Assembly (NCBI GenBank): GCA_023159155.1
Contig: JAJNNX010000032.1
Span: forward strand, 310,001 to 374,000
Source of the DNA: Ustulina deusta
Lineage: Eukaryota > Ascomycota > Sordariomycetes > Xylariales > Xylariaceae
Direction of reading: 5' to 3'
DNA length: 64,000 nt
Shown here piece after piece: positions 24,519-35,440 of this stretch. The notes beneath the pieces are model-generated. The model was not told the DNA's origin and made no database searches. It saw nothing but the letters and a program-made list of their open reading frames with translations. Both the position numbers and the translations under genes were made by a program. Numbering within the stretch: the first letter of the stretch is position 1; the number at the start of each line of letters is the position of its first letter.

Positions 24519-25173
24519 GGCACTCACTAGCTCCTAGACGAGGCTAGCTCCGACTGTGTTTTGCTCGCCCTGCGTCCCTGTTTATCCGCTGTCATGGACT
24601 GTTTGCAGCAGGGGGGGAGGGAAAGAGACGATATCGTTATACTTGCAATCTGGTCTTCATCACTACTAGGACGAAGACCTTGTCGTGCTCACGTACGTAG
24701 TCGTGGGATTTCGATCGTTTACTCGGAAAAGCGAATCGTTCTCTTCGTTTTATTGATATGGCTCAAGACGGATCGTCTATGGTACAATGTTCTGTTTCCT
24801 CCTTCGGAGCGAATACGACGTGAACGAAAGCTGCTTTGAGGATTTATAGCTCACTTCCACTCCTTCATACCACTCTCTCTTAGCTAATATACAGACATTA
24901 CTACACAATGAGAGGTACCCCTCTCTTATACAATCGGCCCAGCCTCGTAAAACCATATGTAGAGAACCAATCTTCTCCGATCCCCACCCCCCTAACTAAT
25001 GTAGATGGACCGATGCATGATACGCCTATTGAGTAGAGTTAGGGAGGTATAACCCTCAGCAGGCCAGATATGGCCACACGCATGACCGACGCCGACTAGT
25101 CTCTGACGCAAGAAAAAATTACCCTCTCCGGTATCTATACAGCTTCTTCATTAAGGAACTCCGAGATCTCATG
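24519..25173. other. intergenic between convergent genes
   Basis: The 3' flanks of the secreted-protein gene (+) and TIM50 (-). No domain-bearing frame was seen. Confidence 0.5.
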
Positions 25174-26805
25174 TTATGAGGCCTCCGGCTTTTCTGGCGT
25201 GTCTGATGATGGAGGTGGTTTGAACCAGCCGCTGAAGGATGATTTCATACTGTTCATCGCTTCGGCCTGCTGCTGTTCCTGCATTTGTTGAGCCTCTTTA
25301 AGCCATTGTTCGCCATTCTCTCGAATCTGCTTCTCCATCATCTCGTAGTTTCTTTGGCCTCTTTCGCGGATGATGTCTTGCAACATCTTGCCTTGCGCGA
25401 ATGCTTCTGCCGGGGAGATTTCACCGTCTGCTGGCTGCATCATGCTCATATTCCCCTTGAGTCCGAGCAAGTTGCCCAATGCTCCTACTCCTGAGGGCCG
25501 TTTTCTCTTCTGGTTTTCGAGCTGTTTGTGGAACTCGGCACGTGCGATAGCTTCTCGACGGGCGAACTCGGTGGGAATATGCTTGCCCTTGAAAGACTTG
25601 AGAACTTCGCGAACGTCCTTGTATTCCATGGCGAAGATGTATTCCAAGAAAGGGATGAGGGAAACCAGTTCTTTGTCATCCTTGTCCCCTTTCCACGGGG
25701 GTAATATAATGGCGTTTTCAGGTTGGTTCTGAACATGGGATTCCTTGGTATCGATGATGATGACTTTGGATAAATCGCGATTTAGATATGATAGGTCCTA
25801 CAAGACCGTCAGCAGCTAGGAGAGCAAATTCAGCTTAGAATAGTCAGGCCTTACCTTGACAATTTCACCGTCCTTGTACTTGGTCGCTTCCCGGTATAGT
25901 GGCCAGACAATGATCTGGAAGGGATCTAGTTTTCGCATGAGAGGCTCTCCCATAGCAACAGGCACACTAGTGAATAAAACTAGTTCGTAGTATTGACTCA
26001 GGTAGCGTAGGAAGTAGTCGAGCCCGGGACGCTTCGCTACTCTCCAACCGTGCTCACGCGACCATTCGCTATGCACCAACATGTCTTCGAGACTGATGCA
26101 TAGGGTGTAAGGTCGTTCGAACATCGGATGAGGATCCGGCAAGAGCTTATCGAAAGCGGGCTCGCGATAGTACTCGGTCACATCGGTGAGACGGGCTATC
26201 GCACGCTTCCACCATAGAGCAGGTGTCCATCCGCTGGGAATGTCCTTATGGACAGCAGCCTCCTCTTCGTCCCATTCGCGGCCGAGATACGCTACGGCCA
26301 CAAGGGTGCCAACTAGCACGGCGAGATACATTCGGTTGGCAAACTGGGCCCGACGCTTTTCGGTAGAGCTCATGTAGGCTGATGCGGGCAGTTCTCCTCG
26401 ACCGCGGCCACCCCCCTCTGCTTGCGCACTCTCGTCCGTCTCCTGAAGAGCAGACAGCTCTGACTTCTTGGTAGCCCCCGATGTCTCATACTCGAGTGTT
26501 GACGGGATGCCCTGAGTGAGGTCGGGGAGCGAACTGAAATCGGGCGGTGGAGGAGTTGAGTCGATGGCTTCAGAGGATGGCGATGGCTTCTCGGCCGACG
26601 AAGGGGGGGGGGATTGCGACGGAGATGACTGGGCTTCCGATTGAGGACTCGATTGTGGCGGGGGAGGCTGGCTTATTGGCCGGTTTTTCTGGGCCATCCC
26701 TCGTATCCATAATCTCGAGGAGGGTGTGTTGAGTCTCGCTGTCCGTTGAAGGGTTGGTGCTCGCGCAGAACGCGCGATGCCCTGCGCGATGGCTCTGGGC
26801 AGCAT
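25174..26805 (-). CDS. TIM50: mitochondrial import inner membrane translocase subunit Tim50
   Basis: Exons 26805-25855 and 25797-25174 give 524 aa, the usual length for fungal Tim50. The N-terminus (MLPRAIAQGIARSARAPT) is Arg-rich without acids, a typical matrix presequence. A proline/serine-rich linker leads to one membrane segment at about 160-174 (LAVLVGTLVAVAYL). The intermembrane-space domain is FCP1/NIF-like (LCISLEDMLVHSEW, AKRPGLDYFLRYL, DLSYLNRDLSKVIIIDTK), in which the phosphatase DxDxT signature is degenerate, as in other Tim50 proteins. Tim50 receives presequences from the TOM complex and passes them to Tim23. A Gln/Met/Glu-rich C-terminus follows. I took the ATG at 26805, where the presequence begins. 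An in-frame ATG at 27021 would bury that presequence. Confidence 0.93.
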
Positions 26806-28517
26806 TGCGACGACGTCGGACCTGGGATCGGGCACCGCACAAGCTTTCCCTCTGTGTACCCGTAGATCCAGGAGTCGTTCCGCCAGAACAAGAAAGACAG
26901 CTGATTGAGTTGAGGAGAGGGAAGTTGCGTTGAGGTCTGCTAAGATCGTGTGGGCCGACGATGTGACGGAAACCCGTCCACTGGGAGTACAGCAGTTGAA
27001 ACTTTTTTCCCTTAATGACACCTAGGTAAGGCTATGGTGGACGGTAGTGCTAGCATACTCACCTAGCACGTTACAGGGAGGGGAATACCACTATAACGAA
27101 CCTATCAGCCAGCTTGGTTCTCCCACCCACCCTGCCTCTGCGAACCTAAGCTTTGGCAGAACCGAGAATCAACCGATGCCAGCATTAGCCACACACGGTA
27201 TTTGTTGATTACGTCATTGTGGGGTACCCCTCGTGGCTGGACAGAGAGACGTGCTGATTCTTGCCGCGTGTGGAGAGAGGCAGGTCAAGGTCTTTGGGTT
27301 TAATTCATCGAAGAGCTACTCAGAAAGCCAGTAAGTTTCTCCCCTCTGGTTGTTGTGGAATTTCAAAGGGGAGGAGCGCGAAATCATCACACTTAACCAT
27401 CTTCCTATCTAACGCTATGTACGCTGCATCAAAACCTTGTCGGATCTGCTCCAATATGGACTAATATGTACCTCGTATATACTTAGGTTTTACCACGATA
27501 TATATATATATATATATCTAAACGGGATGCCAACCTAAGCCACGCCGCTTTTACACAAGTCCATTTGCATTATTTCAACCTGTTATAAACAGAGAGTAGC
27601 TACGAGAAGTTTCCCCATAAAACGGTTTGGTTGGTTGCAACCAACTTCTTAGGAAGTCGATCTTTGCCGGCTAGGTGAGTAGAGCCGATACAGTTTAATT
27701 AACTGTTCTGACTGTTTTTTTTTTGCGCCCTTATTTACCATTAGCCTTTTATAAGCGTAAAGGCATGGACAAGATCTCAGGATTACGATGATCACTCGAG
27801 GAAAATAAACAGCGACAGCAATGCTCTAAATTTAGGCCAATACAATTCTCTGCATTTTCTCCCACCTTGGCTAACCTAGCCAATGGCACAACCAAAAAAT
27901 TCCCCCACCTACTTAGAAAGGCTACAGCCTCTATGCAAAGTCTTGGCAGTGATTCAACGGATAAGAGAACACAAAAAATCATGCTACCAGAATATGCTAC
28001 GCCAGGCTTTATTTTGCTGTACATATATTATGTTTTAGCACTCTTTTCTTGCTAACAGCACTACATGGTCTTTTGCCGGTTAATATAGTTCACAGCCCTG
28101 ACGGTAGTTTAGAAACATATAGGAGACTGGGTAGTGCAGATTTGTATGTAATTAATAGGTATTATAAGGTCAACTTGTTACCCTTAAGCTTCGAAATGGG
28201 CCAAATTTCTGTGGGGTTTAATCACACGAAATCCATAACTGTAAAACGTTGTCAAGTGATGCATACCATACGGCTTGCTGCCGCTATAATCCATACTTTA
28301 CGGACCTACCACAGACCCAATATAAGGATAGCCCAGCGCTGACCTATCCGTCAACCTCGGATCCCTAAGATTGCTCAAAGTTGTCCAATACCTTTCCACT
28401 ACAGGTAAATTTCTCTCACCTTGACCTTTTCATCAAGTTATGTTTCATAGTCCTGCGAACTAGATCGATTAGCTGGATGAAGATAAAACATCTGGAACGC
28501 TATTAGGATTATAATAT
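26806..28517. other. intergenic region upstream of TIM50
   Basis: The first few hundred bases are the TIM50 promoter. A TA dinucleotide run lies at about 27500-27516. No gene was recognised. Sequence around 27700-28500 is AT-rich and leads into the repeat-rich block. Confidence 0.45.
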
Positions 28518-28591
28518 AGACCTTTGAGGGAATCGAACCCCCACGTCCTTGATAAGACGATACCAAGCACTAAATATGCGCCATAAGGTCT
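28518..28591 (-). other. tRNA-like segment (tRNA pseudogene or tRNA-derived SINE head)
   Basis: On the minus strand the 74 nt begin AGACCTT and end AAGGTCT, a perfect 7-bp terminal stem. They also contain GGGGGTTCGATTCCCTC, a good T-arm and Pol III B box. The D arm lacks the GG of the D loop, and the anticodon loop is 8-10 nt with no U before a clear anticodon, so it is unlikely to be a working tRNA. It abuts the tandem array that starts at 28591. A tRNA covariance-model score would decide. Confidence 0.4.
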
Positions 28592-28985
28592 TTGGTGTGG
28601 CTTTCGCCTAGCATTTGGTGTGGCTTTCGCCTAGCATTTGGTGTGGCTTTCGCCTAGCATTTGGTGTGGCTTTCGCCTAGCATTTGGTGTGGCTTTCGCC
28701 GAGCATTTGGTGTGGCTTTCGCCTAGCATGGGGTGTAAATGTTGTGAGGCAGGACGCCGAGCATTTGGTGTGGCTTTCGCCCAGCATGTGGTGTGGTGTA
28801 AAAGTGAGTGAGGCAGACGCCGAGCATGTGGTGTAAATGTTGTGAGGCAGGACGCCGAGCATTTGGTGTGGCTTTCGCCTAGCATGTGGTGTAAAAGTGA
28901 GTGAGGCAGGACGCCGAGCATTTGGTATGGCTTTCGCCTAGCATGTGGTGTAAATGTGTGTACGGCTCGCGCCTAGTATGTGGTG
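28591..28985 (+). repeat. composite tandem array of 23-bp and about 35-bp units
   Basis: Six head-to-tail copies of a 23-bp unit (core TTTGGTGTGGCTTTCGCC, then TAGCA) run from 28591. They are then interspersed with roughly 35-bp units beginning TGTGGTGTAAA and ending GACGCCGAGCA. Both units share the NTGGTGT start and the GCCNAGCA end, so the longer is probably derived from the shorter. The array closes with GGTGAGGGTGAGGG at about 28981. A related array lies in inverted orientation near 31.8-31.96 kb. Confidence 0.9.
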
Positions 28986-29030
28986 AGGGTGAGGGTGAGG
29001 GTGACAAGGGTGACAATGTTAACATCATGC

Positions 29031-29942
29031 TTAACAAAAGGTATCGTACTCCACTATCTCATACTCGATGTCATCATCGCTCTGCTGCACCGGTGTGTCC
29101 TCGTTACTGTCGGCAACGGTGATTTCAGCGTGGACAGTAGGCTCGTCGGTGGGAGGCTCATCAGTCACACCGTCCTCTCTACAAGCGAGCGTCGCCCTAA
29201 TCAACTCCATGGCTTCCCCAAGAGCTTCCACAGTTTGTTGCCAGATCTCCCGAGTGGGCATATCCGTGACATTCAAATCGAGTCTTTGAAGTGTATCATA
29301 GACATGCTCATATTCTGCCCATGCCGGGTAGGCGGGGACGACGGCCGGAACATGCTCATCGGCTGCGTTATCTGTAGTTTCGGCAGCTGCGGCGGTGGCG
29401 ACGGGGGCGATGGGGGTGATGGGGGTGACCGTGGCGGTGGTGGCGGCGGTGGCGGTGGCGGTGGCAGGAACATTCTGTGCAGTCGTAGAGGGAGCGCCCA
29501 GAGAAACGAGATTCAATGGGAAAACAGGAATGCGAGTTATGCGCTCGAATTCTTCCTATTCTTCGATATTAGCCACGTGTTGAGTTGGACCCCTAGAGGT
29601 TCAGATGAATACACATACAATTGCATACTTGGCCCGCCTCGTGGTACACGGCTGGGACTGAGGACGGATCCTGTGGCCATTAAGAGCGCCCTTGAGGATC
29701 TGTCTCAGGTCTTGTGTCATACAGAGGACATGACACCAGCCACGGTGTTTTTGGTCAGGATGGGTCCGCGGCAGATTGGGCCAGTAAATCGTTACATTTC
29801 CAGCACATGATGGAAACCGTCGAAGGGCGTGTTCTATGGTCTCCCGGTACACGCTGGTGGGCAGGCCACCCAGGACAAATGCGTCCCGTCGATACCTATC
29901 CATGTAATCATGAATGGCGGCTGGATCGGGGACAAAAGCCAT
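29031..29942 (-). CDS. hypothetical protein, two exons
   Basis: Exons 29942-29619 and 29555-29031, joined across a 63-nt intron with a GTATGT donor, give 282 aa. The N-terminal 105 residues look globular (PAAIHDYMDRYRRDAF, YRETIEHALRRFPSCAG). A low-complexity Ala/Thr/Pro/Val segment, encoded by the GGTGGC-rich DNA near 29395-29465, leads to a second globular part (WAEYEHVYDTLQRLDLNVTD) and an acidic tail. I recognise no family and propose no function. The gene lies between the two related tandem arrays, beside microsatellites. Frame and splice consensus support it, but it could be lineage-specific or decaying. Confidence 0.5.
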
Positions 29943-29945
29943 TGT

Positions 29946-30060
29946 GACGATGATGATGACGATGATGATGATGGTGATGCTGATGATGGTGTTGGTGTTG
30001 GCGTTGGCGTTGACGATGACAATAATGAGTGTATTGGTGGTGGTGGTGGTAGTAGTAGTG
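29946..30060. repeat. imperfect GAT/GGT trinucleotide and GTTGGC hexamer microsatellite
   Basis: Successive blocks of GATGATGAC, GTTGGC/GTTGAC and GGTGGT/AGT lie directly upstream of the minus-strand hypothetical gene. They are probably in its promoter or leader. Confidence 0.85.
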
Positions 30061-30073
30061 CTGGTGCTGGTAA

Positions 30074-30255
30074 TAAAGCAAGCAAGTACTAATATATGTG
30101 ATTTGCTCTTTCCTATTCTAAAGCAGGCAAGTACTAATATATATATGATTTGCTCTTTCCTATTCTAAAGCAAGCAAGTACTAATATATATGTGATTTGA
30201 TTTTTTCTGATACTGACATAAACAAGTACCATTGTATATATATGATTTGATCTGA
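30074..30255 (+). repeat. tandem repeat, period about 47 bp, three to four copies
   Basis: Copies contain GCAAGTACTAATATAT followed by GATTTGCTCTTTCC. The third and fourth copies are diverged (GATTTGATTTTTTC and GATTTGATCTG). No gene is associated. Confidence 0.85.
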
Positions 30256-30788
30256 AATATTGCCAAAATTTTTTTTACAAAGGTACTCAGTTCAATTAAA
30301 TCAACAGAGTAGATAACAGCTAAATTTATTTTTGCCTCTTGTGTACCTCTGCTTATACCAGATATAAACTACCTTACTTTTGCCGCAAATAGATTAGCAG
30401 GATACCTATAGTGTGAGCTGTTTCTGTGAGGCAGAATGTACTGGCGTTGTTATAGCATTGAGAAGAAAAGCGAAGTTGTAGGAGAGATGGAGATTGATTG
30501 ACAGGAATCCACCGTAAGGAGTAATATATAGGCACTGTCCTTCGTGCCTTCCCACACCGTTGAAAATGTCCTTGAAGGATACCTGTTAATTCAGTAGGTA
30601 TCTGGGTACCTACGGTAACTACCTAGGTACCTAGGTAGGCAGGCAGTAGGCAAAAATTCGAATCGCAGTACCTAGTACTCTATTCTAGTTCTCTCACAAC
30701 CCTTGCGCAAGCCTTGTTAACCTGGAACTCAACCCTCACATCAACACCAACCTTGTTTAGCCACCGCCATCTCAACCACCAACACCGG

Positions 30789-30893
30789 CAACAGCAGCAA
30801 CAGCAGTAGCAGCAGCAACAGCAACAACAGCAACAGCAGCAGTAGCAACAACAGCAATAACAGCAGCAGCAGCAGCAACAGCAACAGCAGCAA
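30789..30893 (+). repeat. CAG/CAA repeat in the 5' leader of the next gene
   Basis: About 105 bp of CAG, CAA and occasional TAG/TAA triplets end immediately before the ATG at 30895. Because of the stop triplets in the same phase it cannot be coding in that frame, so it is most likely leader sequence. Confidence 0.85.
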
Positions 30894-30894
30894 C

Positions 30895-31523
30895 ATGTCT
30901 CGGGTCACGCCATCTAGCAAGGCGCCAGAAAAGGCCGCAGAGAAAGTGGTGAGTTGATAATCGCCTTGGAAATGGAAGATCGCACTAACAGGTTACAGGC
31001 CGATGAGACAACTAGACAGCGATTTCATGAGTTGCCGGCCGAATGCATCCCCTCAGAAGATCCAAAGGAAGAGCGCGTCTATATGACAGCTGCCAGTTTG
31101 GATGGAACGGAAGACTTTTATCTCGTTCCTCTAGCCGAAGTTGAGCAACGGGAAGCACAAGGTTGGAACCTTTGGAAGTGCCCCAAGCCCTCCCTGGACG
31201 ATAAGGGAGAAGACAAGCGCCAGTGCAGTTTCCCCCAGGACTTCATCACCAACAATCGGCCTCACGAGGACTTTGAATTCTATTTCCCGCCGAAGATTGT
31301 TGATTGTATCAAACAAACTGCCGCGCCTCCTAGCTGGAAACCCGGCATGCCACTGGAGCAGGGTTATGACGAGGAGGACAATATATCTACTGCTGAAAAA
31401 TTCTGTCCCCCGAGCCAGTGGAAACAGGTGGTTACAGGCTCTTCAAACGGCCACTTTCCAACAATCCGCATCCCCAAGGGTATTGGCCTTGGATGGGGAG
31501 ACTATGATTTGTTCACCGGGTAG
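30895..31523 (+). CDS. hypothetical protein with in-frame TAG; frame stays open to 31733
   Basis: Exons 30895-30948 and 30999-31523 (50-nt intron, GTGAGT donor) give 192 aa up to a TAG at 31521-31523. The same frame then continues for 69 sense codons to a TAA at 31731-31733. That extension looks protein-like (TLDMVEKKDWVKEFGDFKF, SLYDVLHDKEAKEN), so the full product may have been about 261 aa. I recognise no domain. The product is acidic and rich in Pro and aromatic residues, with three Trp-containing segments. The TAG could be a recent nonsense mutation, a consensus error or a readthrough stop (context GGG-TAG-GAA). No short intron removing it keeps the frame. The gene lies between the two related tandem arrays. 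Confidence 0.5.
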
Positions 31524-31733
31524 GAATCGTATGGACGTCGGGTCACCCTAGATATGGTTGAAAAGAAGGACTGGGTCAAAGAGTTTGGTGATTTTAAATT
31601 TGTTGGCGCCGACAACCCTAACTCGACTATAACCATATCACCTAGCTCACGACTTAAAGAAGCTTTCAAGGGCAGCGAACCGACGAGATCATTGTACGAC
31701 GTTCTCCACGACAAGGAGGCCAAGGAAAACTAA
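31524..31733 (+). pseudogene. possible 3' coding remnant beyond the TAG of the preceding gene
   Basis: 69 sense codons in the same frame as the upstream gene, ending in TAA at 31731. This is either the lost C-terminus after a nonsense mutation or a readthrough extension. Confidence 0.4.
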
Positions 31734-32677
31734 GATCAGGATACCATGGTCAACTCCCCAACGTAATAGACACAAGCCATACCACATACACCCCATGCTA
31801 GACGAAAGGCACTCTGATACACCAGATGCTAGGCGCTGGCCGCACACACATACACCCAACACTAGACGCAAGTCACACCAAAAGCTAGGCTCTGGCCGCA
31901 CACCATACACCCATACTAGACGCAAGTCACACCAAATGCTAGGCGCTGGCCGCACATAGCTAGCATCGCGAATAAATTCATACATCTTATTACCTTCACT
32001 TGATCAATTGACTCCCCAAGAGAAGTGACTAATAACTATAATAAGTCTCTCTAAACTGGTGACTAGTATGGTACAGCTAGTCTCTGTAACTTAGACAGTG
32101 CACTTTCTGAGAGCACGATAAGAAAACGACCTCCTTCATCCGCCGAATGAAATAATCGCAGTCTGAAGCTAGCGAGCCTTGGGAGCGTACAAGTGGATGT
32201 TTCCAGTCCCAGCCCGCCTCCACGTTGAGTTTAATTGCATCGAGATGCTGTTCCGCATGTCCTGGGATATTAGCATAAGTAAAGTACGATGAAGTGCTGT
32301 AATCTTAGCGGATGTTGAATTTTTCCAGCGCTTTAAGCACATCGACAAGAAGAATATCAAGTATTACCAGACCATCCCATGACTTATTCATGGCGTTGTT
32401 GCTCGTATTCTCATGCTTGATGGGAGGATTTCGTGACAAAGGCCTTCTTACTCTTTGAAACGAAGAGATCAACGTTGATTAGTTAAAGAGCTTGTTGCTA
32501 GAACCGACCCTGACGTCCTAGAGATAGTTCTTAGTGATATCTCGACAGCTGTTTTTGCTTTCAATGGATGGACTACTAGGTAGTAAGTAACTATCCTGGC
32601 CTTTCTGCTCTGCATACTATTTCTATTGGGTGCATATTGGGTCATGTGAATAGCTGAGGTAGGTGCCTAGGTATCTA
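31734..32677. other. intergenic region containing the second tandem array
   Basis: The left part holds the repeat array described separately. From 31970 to 32677 no gene was recognised. Confidence 0.45.
31770..31960 (-). repeat. diverged tandem array related to the 28.6-kb array, inverted
   Basis: On the minus strand the units read CCTAGCATTTGGTGTGACTT followed by GCGTCTAG. This matches the 28.6-kb unit CCTAGCATTTGGTGTGGCTT followed by TCGCCTAG apart from scattered substitutions. About three to four units of roughly 55-60 bp are spaced by GGCCGCACA-containing sequence. Orientation is opposite to the first array. Confidence 0.75.
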
Positions 32678-32937
32678 CAGTGGCTCAAAAAAGTCCTATC
32701 TATGTTTTTTAAGCCTGAAATATCTTCACTACGCAAAGTCTCATATTTTACCCCAATTCATAAATACAAAATAGATAAATCTTTTTTTCAAAACTTTGGT
32801 TATTTGTTTATGTACTGTATTTTTCTCACTTTATTTAAATCCTAAACTTTGTTCTTATAATACTTTCTATAATAAGGGTATTATTTAGGGCTTCACAAAA
32901 AACGGATGATACTTTTTTTTGAAGTGATTATAGCCAC
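32678..32937. mobile_element. candidate Tc1/mariner-type MITE remnant
   Basis: The left end CAGTGGCTCAAAAAAGT and the right end, read inward on the other strand, GTGGCTATAATCACTTCAA, share GTGGCT. Both lead into CAAAAAA(AA)GT and are flanked by TA. The interior is AT-rich and about 260 bp with no coding frame. Imperfect terminal inverted repeats at TA sites fit a decayed mariner-like miniature element. Other copies would be needed to confirm it. Confidence 0.4.
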
Positions 32938-34040
32938 TAGGTAGAAGTACCTAGGTAGAATTGCCATATATGTGTACCTACCTCCTAGGTACATAGGTAT
33001 GTAGTTGAAAATCCCCCACAACAATTCCTCAACTTCCAGGTTCTCAACTCATCATCTATCAACACAAGCATCAGCACTGCCACCACCGCCACCACCACTA
33101 CCACAACGGCACATTCGCATACATGGCGCTACTCTTCAATACGCTCAACTAATTAGGCTTAGTACTATTGCCACTTTTGCTCAGGCTTGGCTCACTCTCT
33201 TGTCCGTTAGGTGGCTGACAGTGATATTATGTATGCATAAGTTATGTAGAGGGAGACGGTCAGCAAAACGGCCACGTCTTAACGGTCAAGGGGACCGGCT
33301 AGCGTCCAAAATATACATGTTACCACGACCTCGTGCACGTTCCTAAGACGAACCAACCGTAGGTAAACCGACTATGGGTACTAGGTAGGTGAACTAACAG
33401 ACCAACCGTACACAGACCAACTGACGTGAACTAATAGAGGCTAAGGTAGGCGAACTAACAAACCAACCGTACGAAGACCAACTGACACGAATTAATAGAG
33501 GCTAAGGTAGGCGAACTAACAGCCAGCTGTACGTAGAACAACTGCAGTTTTTAGGAACCACCTCCAAGCAGATGGCATAGAATGTAACACATTACCTAGT
33601 AGTATATCATTAGTATGTATATACACTTCAGAAGGGGTCTTGTCATAATGGGGCAGCCAGCTCGAGCGCTCGGGACGAGGCAGAAAAAAACTTTAGCCCA
33701 AGGTCTTGCCTGGTCATAATGGCAGGTATTGCGTATGTCTTGAGTAGCCGCCCAACGTAAGGTAGTTAGTCCGTTGCCTGATCATAGCTACCGAGGCCAC
33801 ATTCGTTACGTGTAGGGGGTCTCGCTTTGTCATTTGCTCTAGCAGAGACGACATTCTCTTCCTCTGAGTCCGAAGCGAGTCGCATAAAGATATATAGCCA
33901 GTCTCTCTGCCCAAGAAACAGGTTGTCTTTCTCCTTCCGCATCAGAAACCAATATTCGAAATAAACACCCAGATCTTGGCTCACCTATCATCAGCCTCTA
34001 GCACTCTCCGCCAACAAGTGCTATCCCTATTTCTACCAAA
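32938..34040. other. intergenic region with 61-bp tandem repeat
   Basis: Apart from the tandem repeat no structure was recognised. The last 100 bp are the C/T-rich leader of the gene starting at 34041. Confidence 0.45.
33391..33545 (+). repeat. tandem repeat, 61-bp period, about 2.5 copies
   Basis: Units start GAACTAACAGACCAACCGTA and contain GACCAACTGAC and AATAGAGGCTAAGGTAGGC. The last copy is truncated and diverged. Confidence 0.85.
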
Positions 34041-34973
34041 ATGGCCGCTGTTACTGCTCAACCCGCTATCCATCCTTGGGATCCGAAGGGTACTTTCTGG
34101 CCAGCCAATATTCCAGGGTTAGGTCTCCCTCTCAAGCTGCAGGACTTAGACCTCGCCTCCCGCACGTATGTTTCAATCGCTACAGCACATGGCATACTCG
34201 GATACTTGGACTAACTCGGGACTGCCTCGCATAGGTACAACGCGCTCCCCCCAATCGAGGAGCAGGCCAAGCTCTATGGCTCTCAGCACATCAAAGCTTT
34301 GCTCGCTATCATCAACAGCCACGGTATGGGCAATTTATTTGGTGTTCACTCGCTCCATCGCCACACCAAGGTCCCCGAAGGGACCATTCGCCTCGAGGCC
34401 AACGTACTTGGCGTCCCCGACATGAAGTGGAATAGGGCCACCGTCAACAATGAGGAACTTCTCGCTGGGGACGGGATACACGCTACCTTCTTCAAGGTCG
34501 AGGATGATACCTTGGTTGCTTTCGAGTTCGCCAAGGGCCCTTCTCCCCTCAACGGACAGAAGCTCTCGCCTCAGTTCATCATCGATGTCATCCAGTATCT
34601 CATCAAGCACGACCTCACCAACGTGATCGCCATTGAGGTCGGAGATTTCTCCGAGGTACGTGCCATGGACGCTGTGCTCACTGGCGAGCTGGAGGTGGTC
34701 TGGGGCCCCACCAAAGAGGAATTCACGGTTGTTGTGCCCTTTGACCGTATTGTCGATGGAACCGCGGAGCCTATCCTTACGGGCTGGAATGTCAAGGATG
34801 GCTCTCAGGAGAATATGGACTCGGATCCTCCCGCTGGTCAGAGTTGGGCCAAAGCAGTTGTCGGGACGAAGGAAACGCATAAAGTTTTCGTCAGCAAGTC
34901 TCACAACGCCAAAGCTGTCACCCCTGAGCTTCTCAACAAGACGCTCGTCGATATCGGAGTGATTAAGGCTTAA
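34041..34973 (+). CDS. conserved hypothetical fungal protein
   Basis: Exons 34041-34165 and 34235-34973 flank a 69-nt intron (GTATGT donor, CTAAC branch) and give 287 aa. The N-terminus AVTAQPAIHPWDPKGTFWPA has no signal peptide. The body has alternating helix and strand character (ALLAIINSHGMGNLFGVHSLHRH, FEFAKGPSPLNGQKLSP, DAVLTGELEVVWGPTK) and looks like a compact cytosolic enzyme or stress protein. I do not recognise the family. A His-rich HSLHRH segment is the only metal-binding-like feature. Codon use and splice sites support a real gene. Confidence 0.72.
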
Positions 34974-35440
34974 TTGGTCCAGACTGCTTCAAAGAATAAG
35001 TTTTTGACGGCAACATATGGGCAAGCACGCGCTCCTCTCCCTGTCTTTACATTTTTCTTCTCACTTCATAGATATCTGGCGGTCGCATCATGGATTGTCT
35101 CCAGTCCGGCTAAGTTAGCACGACCGCACAGCGAATAGTAATATACTTGTTTGCCTCCAAAATAAATTCCCTCTTCTTGCCTATGCTCCGTTCTGTAAGA
35201 TGTCCTGCCACTGCTTGTTTCGTCCCGATGCTGTCCGCATGAGTCAGCAGCTAAGGATGGCAAGCGTTAGAGAAATGAGATGGATGGAATAAAATATAGG
35301 TAGATCAGCAAGAGACGACGCACACTTACACACACGGAGAGAGAGGGAGGGGGGGAGAGGACAATTTGATCGGTTGGCCAATTCTGGTAGCATTCGTGGC
35401 CTCGATAACGTCCCGAACTACAGTATCAGGATTCAAGACA
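34974..35440. other. intergenic between convergent genes
   Basis: Contains an AC/GA-rich simple sequence at about 35322-35360. No gene was recognised. Confidence 0.5.

Noticed and set aside
28591..28985. CRISPR-like array
   Set aside because: Unit spacing has no unique spacers. The 23-bp copies are directly tandem, and the organism is a eukaryote.
29273..29473. Poly-proline minus-strand frame
   Set aside because: It is a shadow of the GGTGGC-rich low-complexity segment in the real exon of the hypothetical gene at 29031-29942.
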